44,660 bases of DNA, from positions 1 to 44,660 of the forward strand of contig NZ_JAIQLH010000104.1 of the NCBI RefSeq assembly GCF_020037025.1, in the 5' to 3' direction. Below, piece by piece: positions 23,184 to 29,783 of this stretch. Made by a program: the position numbers and the translations under genes. The notes beneath the pieces are model-generated. The model did not search any database. It was given only the letters and a program-made list of their open reading frames with translations, and was not told where the DNA came from. Within the stretch, counting starts at the first letter, position 1. Each line of letters starts with the position of its first letter. Source of the stretch: Streptomyces huiliensis. Lineage in GTDB: Bacteria; Actinomycetota; Actinomycetes; Streptomycetales; Streptomycetaceae.

Positions 23184-23956
23184 CATTGTCCCTTCGCTAC
23201 CAGCAAATCGCCGACGAGCTGCGCCGCGGCATCACCACGGGGACGTACAAGCTCGGTGAACGCCTTCCCTCGGAGGATGCCCTCGCCGCCCTCCTCGACG
23301 TCGGCAGGCCCACCCTCCGGGACGCGTTGGACGTGCTCCAGGCCGAGGGCCTCCTCAAAAAGCGCCACGGCAGCGGTACTTACGTGACGCGTCCGCAGCC
23401 GCCCGTCCGATACGCCCCCGGCGCCCGCACGGGACAGCCGGATGCTGCCGTACACAGCAAGATCCGTACGACGCTGAGTGTCACCAGCATCAAGGCCGGC
23501 GTGAAGCTGGCATCCCTCTTGCACGTCCCGGGCGGCACCCCGGTGGCCAAGTACCGCTACCTCAACCGGGAAGGGGAGGTGGCGCACAGCGTGGCCCACG
23601 TCCACGTACCCCAGTCCGTGGCGGACAGGGATCTCCGGCAGATCCGGGAGGTCCGCTCACCCTGGGGGGAAGACGTCCTGCGACTCCTCCTCAGGGCCGG
23701 CGTGCACGTGGAAACCACCGCGCAACGCCTGGCGGCCCGCCTCGCCACGGCCGAGGAAGCGAAGCTCCTGGAGATCACCATCAGGACGCCGGTCCTGTCC
23801 ATCGAGCGCGTCTCCACCGACGCCGGGGGCCGGGTGGTGGAGGCCGCACACCTGGTGCTTCGCGGTGAACGGTCCGAAGCCGTGTTCACCACGCCCGCAC
23901 TCTTCCCGGATGAGGAGGCCGCCGATGACGGAACCGTCGATGGCGATGCCGATTAG
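23180..23956 (+). CDS. Third GntR-family regulator with UTRA domain
   Basis: 258 residues: winged helix at about 5-70 (YQQIADELRRGITTGTYKLGERLPSEDALAALLDVGRPTLRDALDVLQAEGLLKKRHGSGTYVT), UTRA domain at about 100-240, acidic tail. GTG 23180 overlaps the previous stop by GTGA, with GAGGA just upstream. A regulator at the fifth position of a small-gene operon is unusual and suggests that it senses a signal made or carried by its own operon. Its last 32 bp overlap the next gene. Confidence 0.87.
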   Translation: MTLSLRYQQIADELRRGITTGTYKLGERLPSEDALAALLDVGRPTLRDALDVLQAEGLLKKRHGSGTYVTRPQPPVRYAPGARTGQPDAAVHSKIRTTLSVTSIKAGVKLASLLHVPGGTPVAKYRYLNREGEVAHSVAHVHVPQSVADRDLRQIREVRSPWGEDVLRLLLRAGVHVETTAQRLAARLATAEEAKLLEITIRTPVLSIERVSTDAGGRVVEAAHLVLRGERSEAVFTTPALFPDEEAADDGTVDGDAD

Positions 23957-24518
23957 GCCCGACTCACCGAGGGACCACGGCGCCGGGACCGACCTCCGGC
24001 TGTTGCCCTGGGCGAGCTTCGGGAACAAGCCGCTCTACCTGTCCGGGAGCTCGCACAACAGCGTCCTCTCCCGAATGGCCGACGTGGTCGAGGAAGAGCA
24101 ACTGGCTCTGGCGGACGATCTTCTGGGCAGCGTGGAGCACGCGGCGAACGACCCCGATGACGACACGGAGCGGATGTACTACCTCGTGAGCCCACTGGCG
24201 ATGGCGTTGCGCGACGTCCTCCGGGTGGCGGTCAGCCGGGGAGTACGCCTCGCTGCCCGAGCGCAGGAGGGAGGAGCGACTGCCGTTCCCGCGGACGAGG
24301 AGCGCTGGGAGATGAGGGCTCCCGCCGCAAGCTCCAACCGCTTCCGGGGAGCATGCGACGACTGCGGCGCGACGCAGCCGGAAGGCGTCCCGAGCGCCAG
24401 GCGCGCCCACTCCTGGTTTGTACGGCACGCGGAGTCGACGGGTGACAGCACCTTCACGGTGACGGTTTCCGAGACCTTCACCCTCACGCCCGTGGACCGC
24501 CACCCCATGAGCAGGTAG
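23925..24518 (+). CDS. Hypothetical element protein with CxxC...H C-terminal motif (197 aa)
   Basis: The N-terminal two thirds are helical and acidic (MADVVEEEQLALADDLLGSVEHAANDPDDDTERMYYLVSPLAMALRDVLRVAVSRG). The last 65 residues have CDDCGATQPEG followed by HSWFVRHAESTG, a short zinc-ribbon-like pattern common in Streptomyces mobile-element proteins. ATG 23925 has GAGGAGG upstream and lies inside the end of the GntR gene. It is the last gene of the operon, ending before the terminator at 24537. Confidence 0.68.
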   Translation: MTEPSMAMPIRPDSPRDHGAGTDLRLLPWASFGNKPLYLSGSSHNSVLSRMADVVEEEQLALADDLLGSVEHAANDPDDDTERMYYLVSPLAMALRDVLRVAVSRGVRLAARAQEGGATAVPADEERWEMRAPAASSNRFRGACDDCGATQPEGVPSARRAHSWFVRHAESTGDSTFTVTVSETFTLTPVDRHPMSR

Positions 24519-24536
24519 GCGCACGTCATGCCGCAT

Positions 24537-24570
24537 GAGCGGGCCGGCTCCCTGCGGAGTCGGCCCGCTC
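24537..24570 (+). terminator. Terminator of the small-gene operon
   Basis: GAGCGGGCCG (24537-24546) pairs with CGGCCCGCTC (24561-24570); the inner CTCC/GGAG extends the stem to about 14 bp with one mismatch. Confidence 0.7.
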
Positions 24571-24662
24571 CGTCGGTACGGCCATGCGCTCGGTGACGCG
24601 ACTCGCGAGCCGGCCTGACGCCCCTCGACGATCAAGCTCTGTATCTGGGCGGCTCGACACCG

Positions 24663-24668
24663 TACGGT
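24663..24668 (+). promoter_or_regulatory. -10 element of a leaderless promoter for the methyltransferase gene
   Basis: TACGGT ends 7 nt before ATG 24676 and no ribosome-binding site is present, so transcription probably starts at or near the ATG. Confidence 0.4.
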
Positions 24669-24675
24669 CGCGTGC

Positions 24676-25647
24676 ATGGGCTCTTCCACAAGAACGCGCC
24701 GTCCACCGTCCGAGACTCGCCTGACACCGCCGCCCTGGCGTCCGCTGCTGACAGCAGCTCGCTGGCATGTCCGGTACGGACCGGGCACCGCGTTAAAGCG
24801 AGCTCTCTTGCGGGAATGGCTCGATGTCGGACTCCGGCAGAACCCCGCCACGGCCAAGGTGGTCACCACTCGCTACGGATTCCGCATCCGGATCCGCACG
24901 ACGGAAGACCTCATCATGAGGTCGCTCTACACGTCCGGGTGCTGGGAGCCGGTCGTCTCCGCCTTCATCGCATCACGGCTGAAGCCCGGCGACGGCTTCC
25001 TCGACATCGGCGCGAACCTCGGCTACTACACCGCCATGGCCTCACGGCTCGTCGGCCCGGACGGCGTCGTGGTGGCCATCGAGCCGGCGCCGGCGCTCCA
25101 CGCCGAACTGCAGGCGAACGCCGCCCTGAACCAGTGCGAGAACGTCCGGCCCGTACGCGCTGCCGTCACCACTTCCCCGGGCGAGGTAGTCCTCTACGTC
25201 CCCCACAAGGGCAACCTCGGCGCCACGACGATGGTCAAGCCCGAGCAACACGAGAGCCGACTGACTGTCCCCGGGCTCCCCTTGGCGGACATCGTCACCA
25301 CCACGGAGCTCGAACGGGCCCGGATCATCAAGGTGGACGTGGAGGGAGCCGAGGGCATGGTCCTCGACAGCCTCGCCGAACTCCTGGACCTGCAACGCCC
25401 GGACTGCGAAATAGTCGTCGAGATCAGCCCGGACCGCCTGGCAGCCGGCGGGCGCACGGTCGACGAAGTCCTGGCCCCGTTCCTCAGCCACAGCCTGCAC
25501 CCTTACCGCCTCGTGAACTCGTACATGCCCGAGGACTACCCGACGATGCTGCGCCGACCGCCCGCCCCTGTCCGGATCCGAGGCCCGATCACGGCTCAAA
25601 CGGACGTCGTGCTGTCACCCGTCAACGCTGACGTTCTCCCCCTATGA
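24676..25647 (+). CDS. FkbM-family SAM-dependent methyltransferase
   Basis: 323 residues. The SAM-binding motif LDIGANLGYYTAMA is at about 109-122, the acidic VVAIEPAPAL follows, and the FkbM-specific KVDVEGAEG lies near 216-224. The C-terminal 80 residues are family-typical (EIVVEISPDR...). FkbM enzymes O-methylate sugars or small molecules. The first 45 residues are basic and less conserved. Together with the glycosyltransferase at 20639 it suggests glycan or glycolipid modification by the element, but the two are not in one operon. Monocistronic, flanked by terminators. Confidence 0.87.
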   Translation: MGSSTRTRRPPSETRLTPPPWRPLLTAARWHVRYGPGTALKRALLREWLDVGLRQNPATAKVVTTRYGFRIRIRTTEDLIMRSLYTSGCWEPVVSAFIASRLKPGDGFLDIGANLGYYTAMASRLVGPDGVVVAIEPAPALHAELQANAALNQCENVRPVRAAVTTSPGEVVLYVPHKGNLGATTMVKPEQHESRLTVPGLPLADIVTTTELERARIIKVDVEGAEGMVLDSLAELLDLQRPDCEIVVEISPDRLAAGGRTVDEVLAPFLSHSLHPYRLVNSYMPEDYPTMLRRPPAPVRIRGPITAQTDVVLSPVNADVLPL

Positions 25648-25666
25648 AGGCATGAGCAGCTGAAAC

Positions 25667-25712
25667 AGCCGGGGGGTGTCACACCGGTCACGCTGTCACA
25701 GTCACCCCGGCT
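25667..25712 (+). terminator. Possible terminator after the methyltransferase gene
   Basis: AGCCGGGG (25667-25674) pairs with CCCCGGCT (25705-25712). The 30-nt interior repeats GTCAC several times and can pair further. Confidence 0.45.
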
Positions 25713-25807
25713 CAACTGCGGCGACCCACAGGGCGCCAACCCCCGCCGTGTTCCAGCCGTTTACAGCCCCAGCCACAACACCTCGCTCTCCCCCTGCAAT
25801 GATCCTC

Positions 25808-25825
25808 AAGTCGTTCGGACGACTT
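25808..25825. promoter_or_regulatory. AAGTCGT-TCGG-ACGACTT inverted repeat
   Basis: A perfect 7-bp stem with a 4-nt loop, 17 bp before the GTG at 25843, in the leader or promoter of the next gene. It could be an operator or an RNA hairpin near the ribosome-binding site. Confidence 0.4.
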
Positions 25826-25842
25826 ACCAGGGGGCCAGCGAG

Positions 25843-26397
25843 GTGGAGTTCAACGAGCAGCTCGTGACGATCGCTGCTGTGCTCCTGGGCGCGGCCACCA
25901 CCCACCTGGCCAACCACAGGATGGAGAGGCAGCGACACCGCCAGACCCTCCAAACCCGCTGGGACGCCAAGAAGCTGGACGCCTACGCGAACTACATCGA
26001 CCAGATGCGCGCCTGCATCTTCATCGCCGTCCACCTCTACCACCACCGCGAGGGCATACGCCCCAGCGACCAGCCCGAGCCGGAGATCAGAGCAGAGATG
26101 TCCGAGGCCGGCCGCCTCCGCGGCCGAGCCTTCGAGCGCGTCATGCTCCTGGGCGGCGACGAAGTCGTCGAAGCGGCCCACGACCTCAACGCCATCGCCC
26201 TCAAAATCGACTGGCAGGCCACAGGCGAGACCACCGGCACCCTGGAAGACTGGCGCGCCCTCCACCGCGCCACCTTCAAGGCCATCAACGCCTTCCACGA
26301 AGCAGCCCGCAAAGACCTCGGCGTTAAGGGCCGCGTCACCGGCGACAGCCACCCGGAGCGAGACCTGCTGCTACCGCCCGCCCGCAGACGAGAGTGA
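25843..26397 (+). CDS. Membrane-tethered hypothetical protein next to the CRISPR leader
   Basis: 184 residues. An N-terminal hydrophobic helix (QLVTIAAVLLGAATTHLAN, about 5-23) is followed by a long charged, helical body beginning RMERQRHRQTLQTRWDAKKLDAYANYIDQMRACIFIAVHLYHHREG. No nuclease or helicase motif and no resemblance to Cas proteins that I can see. It has the anchor-plus-coiled-helix form of many small Streptomyces proteins of unknown role. The start is GTG 25843, with a GGGGG tract about 10 nt upstream. Its stop is 131 bp from the first CRISPR repeat, so it is the array's nearest neighbour; any link is unproven. Confidence 0.72.
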   Translation: MEFNEQLVTIAAVLLGAATTHLANHRMERQRHRQTLQTRWDAKKLDAYANYIDQMRACIFIAVHLYHHREGIRPSDQPEPEIRAEMSEAGRLRGRAFERVMLLGGDEVVEAAHDLNAIALKIDWQATGETTGTLEDWRALHRATFKAINAFHEAARKDLGVKGRVTGDSHPERDLLLPPARRRE

Positions 26398-26528
26398 CCT
26401 ATGAAGTGCCTCACTAACCAACCGCCAGCACCACTGAAACCAAAATTCCCACAATGATCGCTTTGCCGGAATCTCAACTAGTAAGTAAAAACTGGCCCCT
26501 CCGCCGCTAAACCCGCAGGTGGCGCCCT
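26398..26528 (+). promoter_or_regulatory. CRISPR leader
   Basis: The 131 bp before the first repeat are clearly AT-richer than the surroundings (AACCAAAATTCCCACAATG and AACTAGTAAGTAAAAACTGG). No coding bias. Its position upstream of the intact end of the array, opposite the decayed repeats, marks it as the leader that should carry the array promoter and adaptation signals. Confidence 0.7.
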
Positions 26529-27770
26529 GTGGTCCCCGCGCACGCGGGGGTGGTCCCGACCCTTTTGGAAGCGTCTTGGACGTCCCGCAGTGGTCCCCGC
26601 GCACGCGGGGGTGGTCCCGTCCACGGTGGCGCGGCGACCGAGACCAAGGTGTGGTCCCCGCGCACGCGGGGGTGGTCCCTCGCCCTTCCCGCAGGCCCGG
26701 GCGAGGCGGGCGTGGTCCCCGCGCACGCGGGGGTGGTCCCAGGGCGCGGCCTGTGGCCTCGTCGTAGGAGGCGTGGTCCCCGCGCACGCGGGGGTGGTCC
26801 CGAGACCCGGCGGGCGTACGCCGGCGACTGGCAGTGGTCCCCGCGCACGCGGGGGTGGTCCCCTGATGGTGGATCAGGACCAGTCCGGGATCTGGTGGTC
26901 CCCGCGCACGCGGGGGTGGTCCCCCGCCGGGAGGGGACACCACGTGAGCGAGCAGGTGGTCCCCACGCATGCGGGGGTGGTCCCTCGGCGACGGCCGTGG
27001 TGCGGGGGGTCCGCAGGGTGATCCCCGCGCACGCGGGGGTGGTCCCGCGACGCTCCACGGGTCCACTACATACCTGGGGTGGTCCCCGCGCACGCGGGGG
27101 TGGTCCCTCGGCGACGGCCTTGGTGCGGGGGGGTCCGCAGGGTGATCCCCGCGCACGCGGGGGTGGTCCCTCGGCGACGGCCTTGGTGCGGGGGGTCCGC
27201 AGGGTGATCCCCGCGCACGCGGGGGTGGTCCCGCGTCGCTCCTCGGGTCCACTACATACCTGGGGTGGTCCCCGCGCACGCGGGGGTGGTCCCGCGCAGT
27301 ACCGGGTGCCGGAGCCGCCGCCGAGGTGGTCCCCGCGCACGCGGGGGTGGTCCCGCCCCCATCTGCCGCAGCCGGGGTACGCCCTGGTGGTCCCCGCGCG
27401 CGCGGGGGTGGTCCCCGCGAGGTCGGCGGTCAGGCCCTGTGCGGAGGGTGGTCCCCGCGCACGCAGGGGTGGTCCCAGGCCGCCGCGGCCGAGCGGAAGG
27501 CCCGGTACGTGGTCCCCGCGCACGCGGGGGTGGTCCCGCGTCCGCGAGACCGGCCGTGCCGATCTTGAAGTGGTCCCAGCGCACGCGGGGGTGGTCCCGA
27601 GCCGCTGCGATTCCTCGTCCGCAGCCGAGAGTGGTCCCCGCGCACGCAGGGGTGGTCCCGCCAAGACGCTCGCCAGGGTGACCGCCGTCAGGTGGTCCCC
27701 GCCTAGCGGGGGTGGTCCTTGCAAGGACTGCGGCGGAAGCGGGTGGATCGGGTGGCCCCCGCGCACACGG
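26529..27770 (+). CRISPR. Orphan type I-E-style CRISPR array, 19 repeats plus 2 decayed
   Basis: 29-bp repeats of the form GTGGTCCCCGCGCACG...GGTGGTCCC, the actinobacterial I-E type with the CCCCGC/GCGGGG stem, separated by mostly 32-bp spacers (61-bp period). Repeats start at 26529, 26590, 26651, 26712, 26773, 26834, 26895, 26956, 27018, 27079, 27142, 27204, 27265, 27326, 27387, 27448, 27509, 27570 and 27631. Decayed copies are at 27692 (28 bp) and 27752 (truncated). Substitutions cluster towards the right end (27387, 27448, 27570, 27631), so the leader is on the left and transcription is to the right. Three spacers are 33-34 bp. No cas gene is in the window. The array lies 260 bp inside the right end of the AICE. 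Confidence 0.97.
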
Positions 27771-27883
27771 AGCTAGCAGGTTGATCATCGAGACGCCAGC
27801 AAGGCTACGGGCCCAGGCGCGGGAGGATGATGCGGTCCGTCTGGACGTCTTCTTCTTTCAGCACAGTCGACGCCTCGCCGCGC

Positions 27884-27905
27884 CCGTCTCGTTTTCCGTC
27901 TCGTT
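27884..27905. other. Candidate right integrase arm sites
   Basis: CCGTCTC at 27884-27890 and 27896-27902, 12 bp apart, the second within TTCCGTCTCGTT that also occurs at 9847-9858 by the left end. The interval 27771-28032 between the array and attR otherwise shows no gene with coding bias. Confidence 0.4.
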
Positions 27906-28032
27906 CACCCCCGTCCGCCACCGTTCACAGCTACGTCCGCAGGTACGCGCTCGCATACCCCCGCCCAGGAGATGGACGTGGATGTACCACCCCGGGCGGA
28001 GGTGGCAGCGATCGTCCAGACGACAGTGGAGA

Positions 28033-28142
28033 CCTCGAAAGCGTGTGAGGGGGCAACTCCTCCGTGGGTTCAAATCCCACCGCTACCGCTCTTCAGACGA
28101 GGGGCCCGACCTGATCCAGGTCGGGCCCCTCGTCGTGCTCCG
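28033..28142. repeat. attR: 110-bp direct repeat, copy 2
   Basis: An exact copy of 9730-9839: the 3' part of tRNA-Ser(CGA) from the anticodon loop (28033-28088), then the terminator hairpin. This is the displaced original chromosomal 3' half of the tRNA. It is not a functional tRNA because the 5' half is missing. Confidence 0.93.
28096..28134. terminator. Terminator hairpin within attR
   Basis: The same 18-bp perfect stem as at 9793-9831. Here it separates element transcription, including any CRISPR read-through, from the host genes to the right. Confidence 0.7.
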
Positions 28143-28217
28143 GCTCGGTTTCCGGCCGTGTCGGGCCGGTGTGCCGGCGGGTGCGGGTGACGGGTCGTCC
28201 GGCTTCCGCGCCGGCGG

Positions 28218-28808
28218 CTACCAGGTGATGATGATGTAGCCCCTGCCGCCGGGCCTGCCGTTCTCGCCCTTGTTCCCCGCGTCCCCGGCCGTGGCGTGGT
28301 GGACCTCGGTCGGGGCGCCGGATCCTCCCCAGCCGCCGTGGCCGCCTTCGCCGCCCCTGCCGCCCACGCTTCTGCCCGACGGGATCTTCAGGCCGTCGGG
28401 TCCTTCCGTCATGGCCGACGCCCCGCCGGCTCCGTACGCGCCCTGGTGGCCGCCGCCGTAGGTGAGCGCGTGTTCGCCCGCTCTGCCCCTTTCACCGTCC
28501 CCACCGGCCTTGCCGGGGCGTCCGAGCGCGGAGGCGACCTTCGTGCCGTCAGTGCACCGGCCGGGGTACGGCCTGGGGGTGGCCTTGCCGCCGCTGATGC
28601 CGCCGCCTTCCCCCGCGTGCCCTTCGGTCCCCGAAGCCCCGACGTGGCTCTGCGCGACCTCCGCCATGAGGGTGCGCGTGCCGTTCCAGAACTGGGTGTC
28701 GTGGCGGTCGTTGTCGACGGCCCCCGGGTGCCCGAACTTGCCGCTCTTGCCGTCCAGACCGAAGTTGCCGGTGCCCTGCCGACCGAGGGCCGTCTCGATG
28801 AGGTGCAT
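28218..28808 (-). CDS. Glycine-rich, collagen-like hypothetical protein
   Basis: About 196 residues, with roughly one third Gly arranged in G-x-x and G-G runs (GGRGGEGGHGGWGGSG, GDAGNKGENGRPGGRG) over the C-terminal half. It ends in the hydrophobic tail GYIIITW. No signal peptide is visible. The ATG at 28808 is preceded by a G-rich tract; GTG 28811 is also possible. Codon bias supports this frame. It is the first host gene beyond attR. The role is unknown; glycine-rich tails of this kind occur in surface, spore-associated and phage tail proteins. Confidence 0.55.
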   Translation of the reverse strand: MHLIETALGRQGTGNFGLDGKSGKFGHPGAVDNDRHDTQFWNGTRTLMAEVAQSHVGASGTEGHAGEGGGISGGKATPRPYPGRCTDGTKVASALGRPGKAGGDGERGRAGEHALTYGGGHQGAYGAGGASAMTEGPDGLKIPSGRSVGGRGGEGGHGGWGGSGAPTEVHHATAGDAGNKGENGRPGGRGYIIITW

Positions 28809-28964
28809 CACCCCCGCCCCGCGGTGCCTCCCGCCGAATGGGGTGACGCACCCCGCCGGCGCGCCCTCTTCACCGGGACGAAGACGGAACGCTTCCCGCG
28901 TTGACGGCCGGCCCTGGGACCGGACGTCGCGCCACCCCTGCCCGGCAGGCCCACGCGGCCGCGG

Positions 28965-29783
28965 TCATGCCCGCCGGTCGGCGGCCGTGCCGCGGTGGAA
29001 GACGGTGCGGGCCCAGAGGTAGCCGGTGAGAGTGAGGGCGAGGCACCAGGCGAGGGCGGTGATGCCGTTGGTGCCGATCTCCGTGCCCGTCAGGAGGCCG
29101 CGCAGGGTCTCGTTGACGGAGGTGAAGGGCTGGTATTCGGCAAACCAGCGGAGGCCCGCGGGCATGGACTCCGGGGGGACGACGGCGCTGCCGAGGAACG
29201 GGAGGAACTGGAGGGGCAGGGGGATGTTGCTCGCCGACTCCGGGTTCCTGGCCACCAGGCCGATGCCGGCCGCGATCCAGGTGAGGGCGAAGGTGAGCAG
29301 CGTCATGAGCCCCGCCGCGGCGAGCCACTCGACCGGGCCCGCGTGCGGCCGGAAGCCGACGAGCAGGGCGACGGCGACGACGCAGACGATGCTCAGCATG
29401 GTCTGGATGACGCTGCTGACGACATGGCCGGTGAGGAAGGCGGACCGGGAGACCGCCATCGTCCGGAAGCGGTTGACGATGCCCTCGGTCATGTCGACAC
29501 AGACCCCGACGGCGGTCACCAGGGCGCCGGACGTCGCGGCCATCAGGATGATGCCGGGCGCGAGGTAGTCGACGTACTCCCCGCCGGAGCCGGAGGCCGG
29601 GGCGTCGACGCCGGCGCCGAGGGCGCCCCCGAAGACGTAGGTGAAGAGGAGCAGCATCAGCACCGGCGTCATGACGACCGAGGCGGTCAGGGACGGGTAG
29701 CGCCGGGCGTGCTTGAGGTTGCGGCGCAGCATCGTCAGGGAGTCGGCGACGGTGTGGGGGAGGGTGTGGGTGAAGGGGGTCAC
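28965..29783 (-). CDS. ABC-2 type transporter permease (DrrB-like)
   Basis: 272 residues with six predicted membrane helices (LTASVVMTPVLMLLLFTYVFGGAL, IILMAATSGALVTAVGVCVD, MLSIVCVVAVALLVGF, LLTFALTWIAAGIGLVA and others). The ABC-2 permease signature region LPLQFLPFLGSAVVPPESMPAGLRWFAEYQPFTSVNETLRGLL near the C-terminus is typical of daunorubicin-resistance-type exporters. GTG 29783 overlaps the ATPase stop (GTGA), so the two are coupled and form one exporter. Substrate unknown. Confidence 0.9.
   Translation of the reverse strand: MTPFTHTLPHTVADSLTMLRRNLKHARRYPSLTASVVMTPVLMLLLFTYVFGGALGAGVDAPASGSGGEYVDYLAPGIILMAATSGALVTAVGVCVDMTEGIVNRFRTMAVSRSAFLTGHVVSSVIQTMLSIVCVVAVALLVGFRPHAGPVEWLAAAGLMTLLTFALTWIAAGIGLVARNPESASNIPLPLQFLPFLGSAVVPPESMPAGLRWFAEYQPFTSVNETLRGLLTGTEIGTNGITALAWCLALTLTGYLWARTVFHRGTAADRRA

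Larger units (their letters stand above)
9730..28142. mobile_element. Integrated actinomycete ICE (pSAM2-type) in tRNA-Ser
   Basis: An 18.4-kb element bounded by 110-bp perfect direct repeats that start in the anticodon loop of tRNA-Ser(CGA). It contains the full AICE gene set. Tyrosine integrase and a small MerR-like excisionase lie next to the left end. Replication is by a RepA-like ATPase and a primase-polymerase. A single FtsK/TraB-like DNA pump is present instead of a type IV secretion apparatus, along with spread-type small membrane proteins and GntR (KorSA-like) regulators. Core genes are on the minus strand, regulators and cargo mostly on the plus strand. Cargo includes a glycosyltransferase, an FkbM methyltransferase and an orphan CRISPR array. 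All core reading frames look intact, so it may still be able to excise and transfer. Confidence 0.92.

Noticed and set aside
25843..26397. A Cas or adaptation protein next to the array
   Set aside because: An N-terminal membrane helix and helical body; no Cas1, Cas2, Cas3, Cas6 or Cascade motif seen.
26529..27770. Self-targeting spacers matching this element or the flanking genes
   Set aside because: Reading the 20 spacers against the window by eye gave no convincing match; a computed search would be needed to exclude partial matches.
26371..27776. Long open frames on both strands across the CRISPR array giving repetitive Arg/Gly/Pro proteins
   Set aside because: They arise from GC-rich repeats that contain no stops; the 61-bp periodicity and variable spacers identify a CRISPR array, not a protein.
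28033..28088. A second tRNA-Ser gene
   Set aside because: Only the half from the anticodon loop onwards is present; it is the attR copy.
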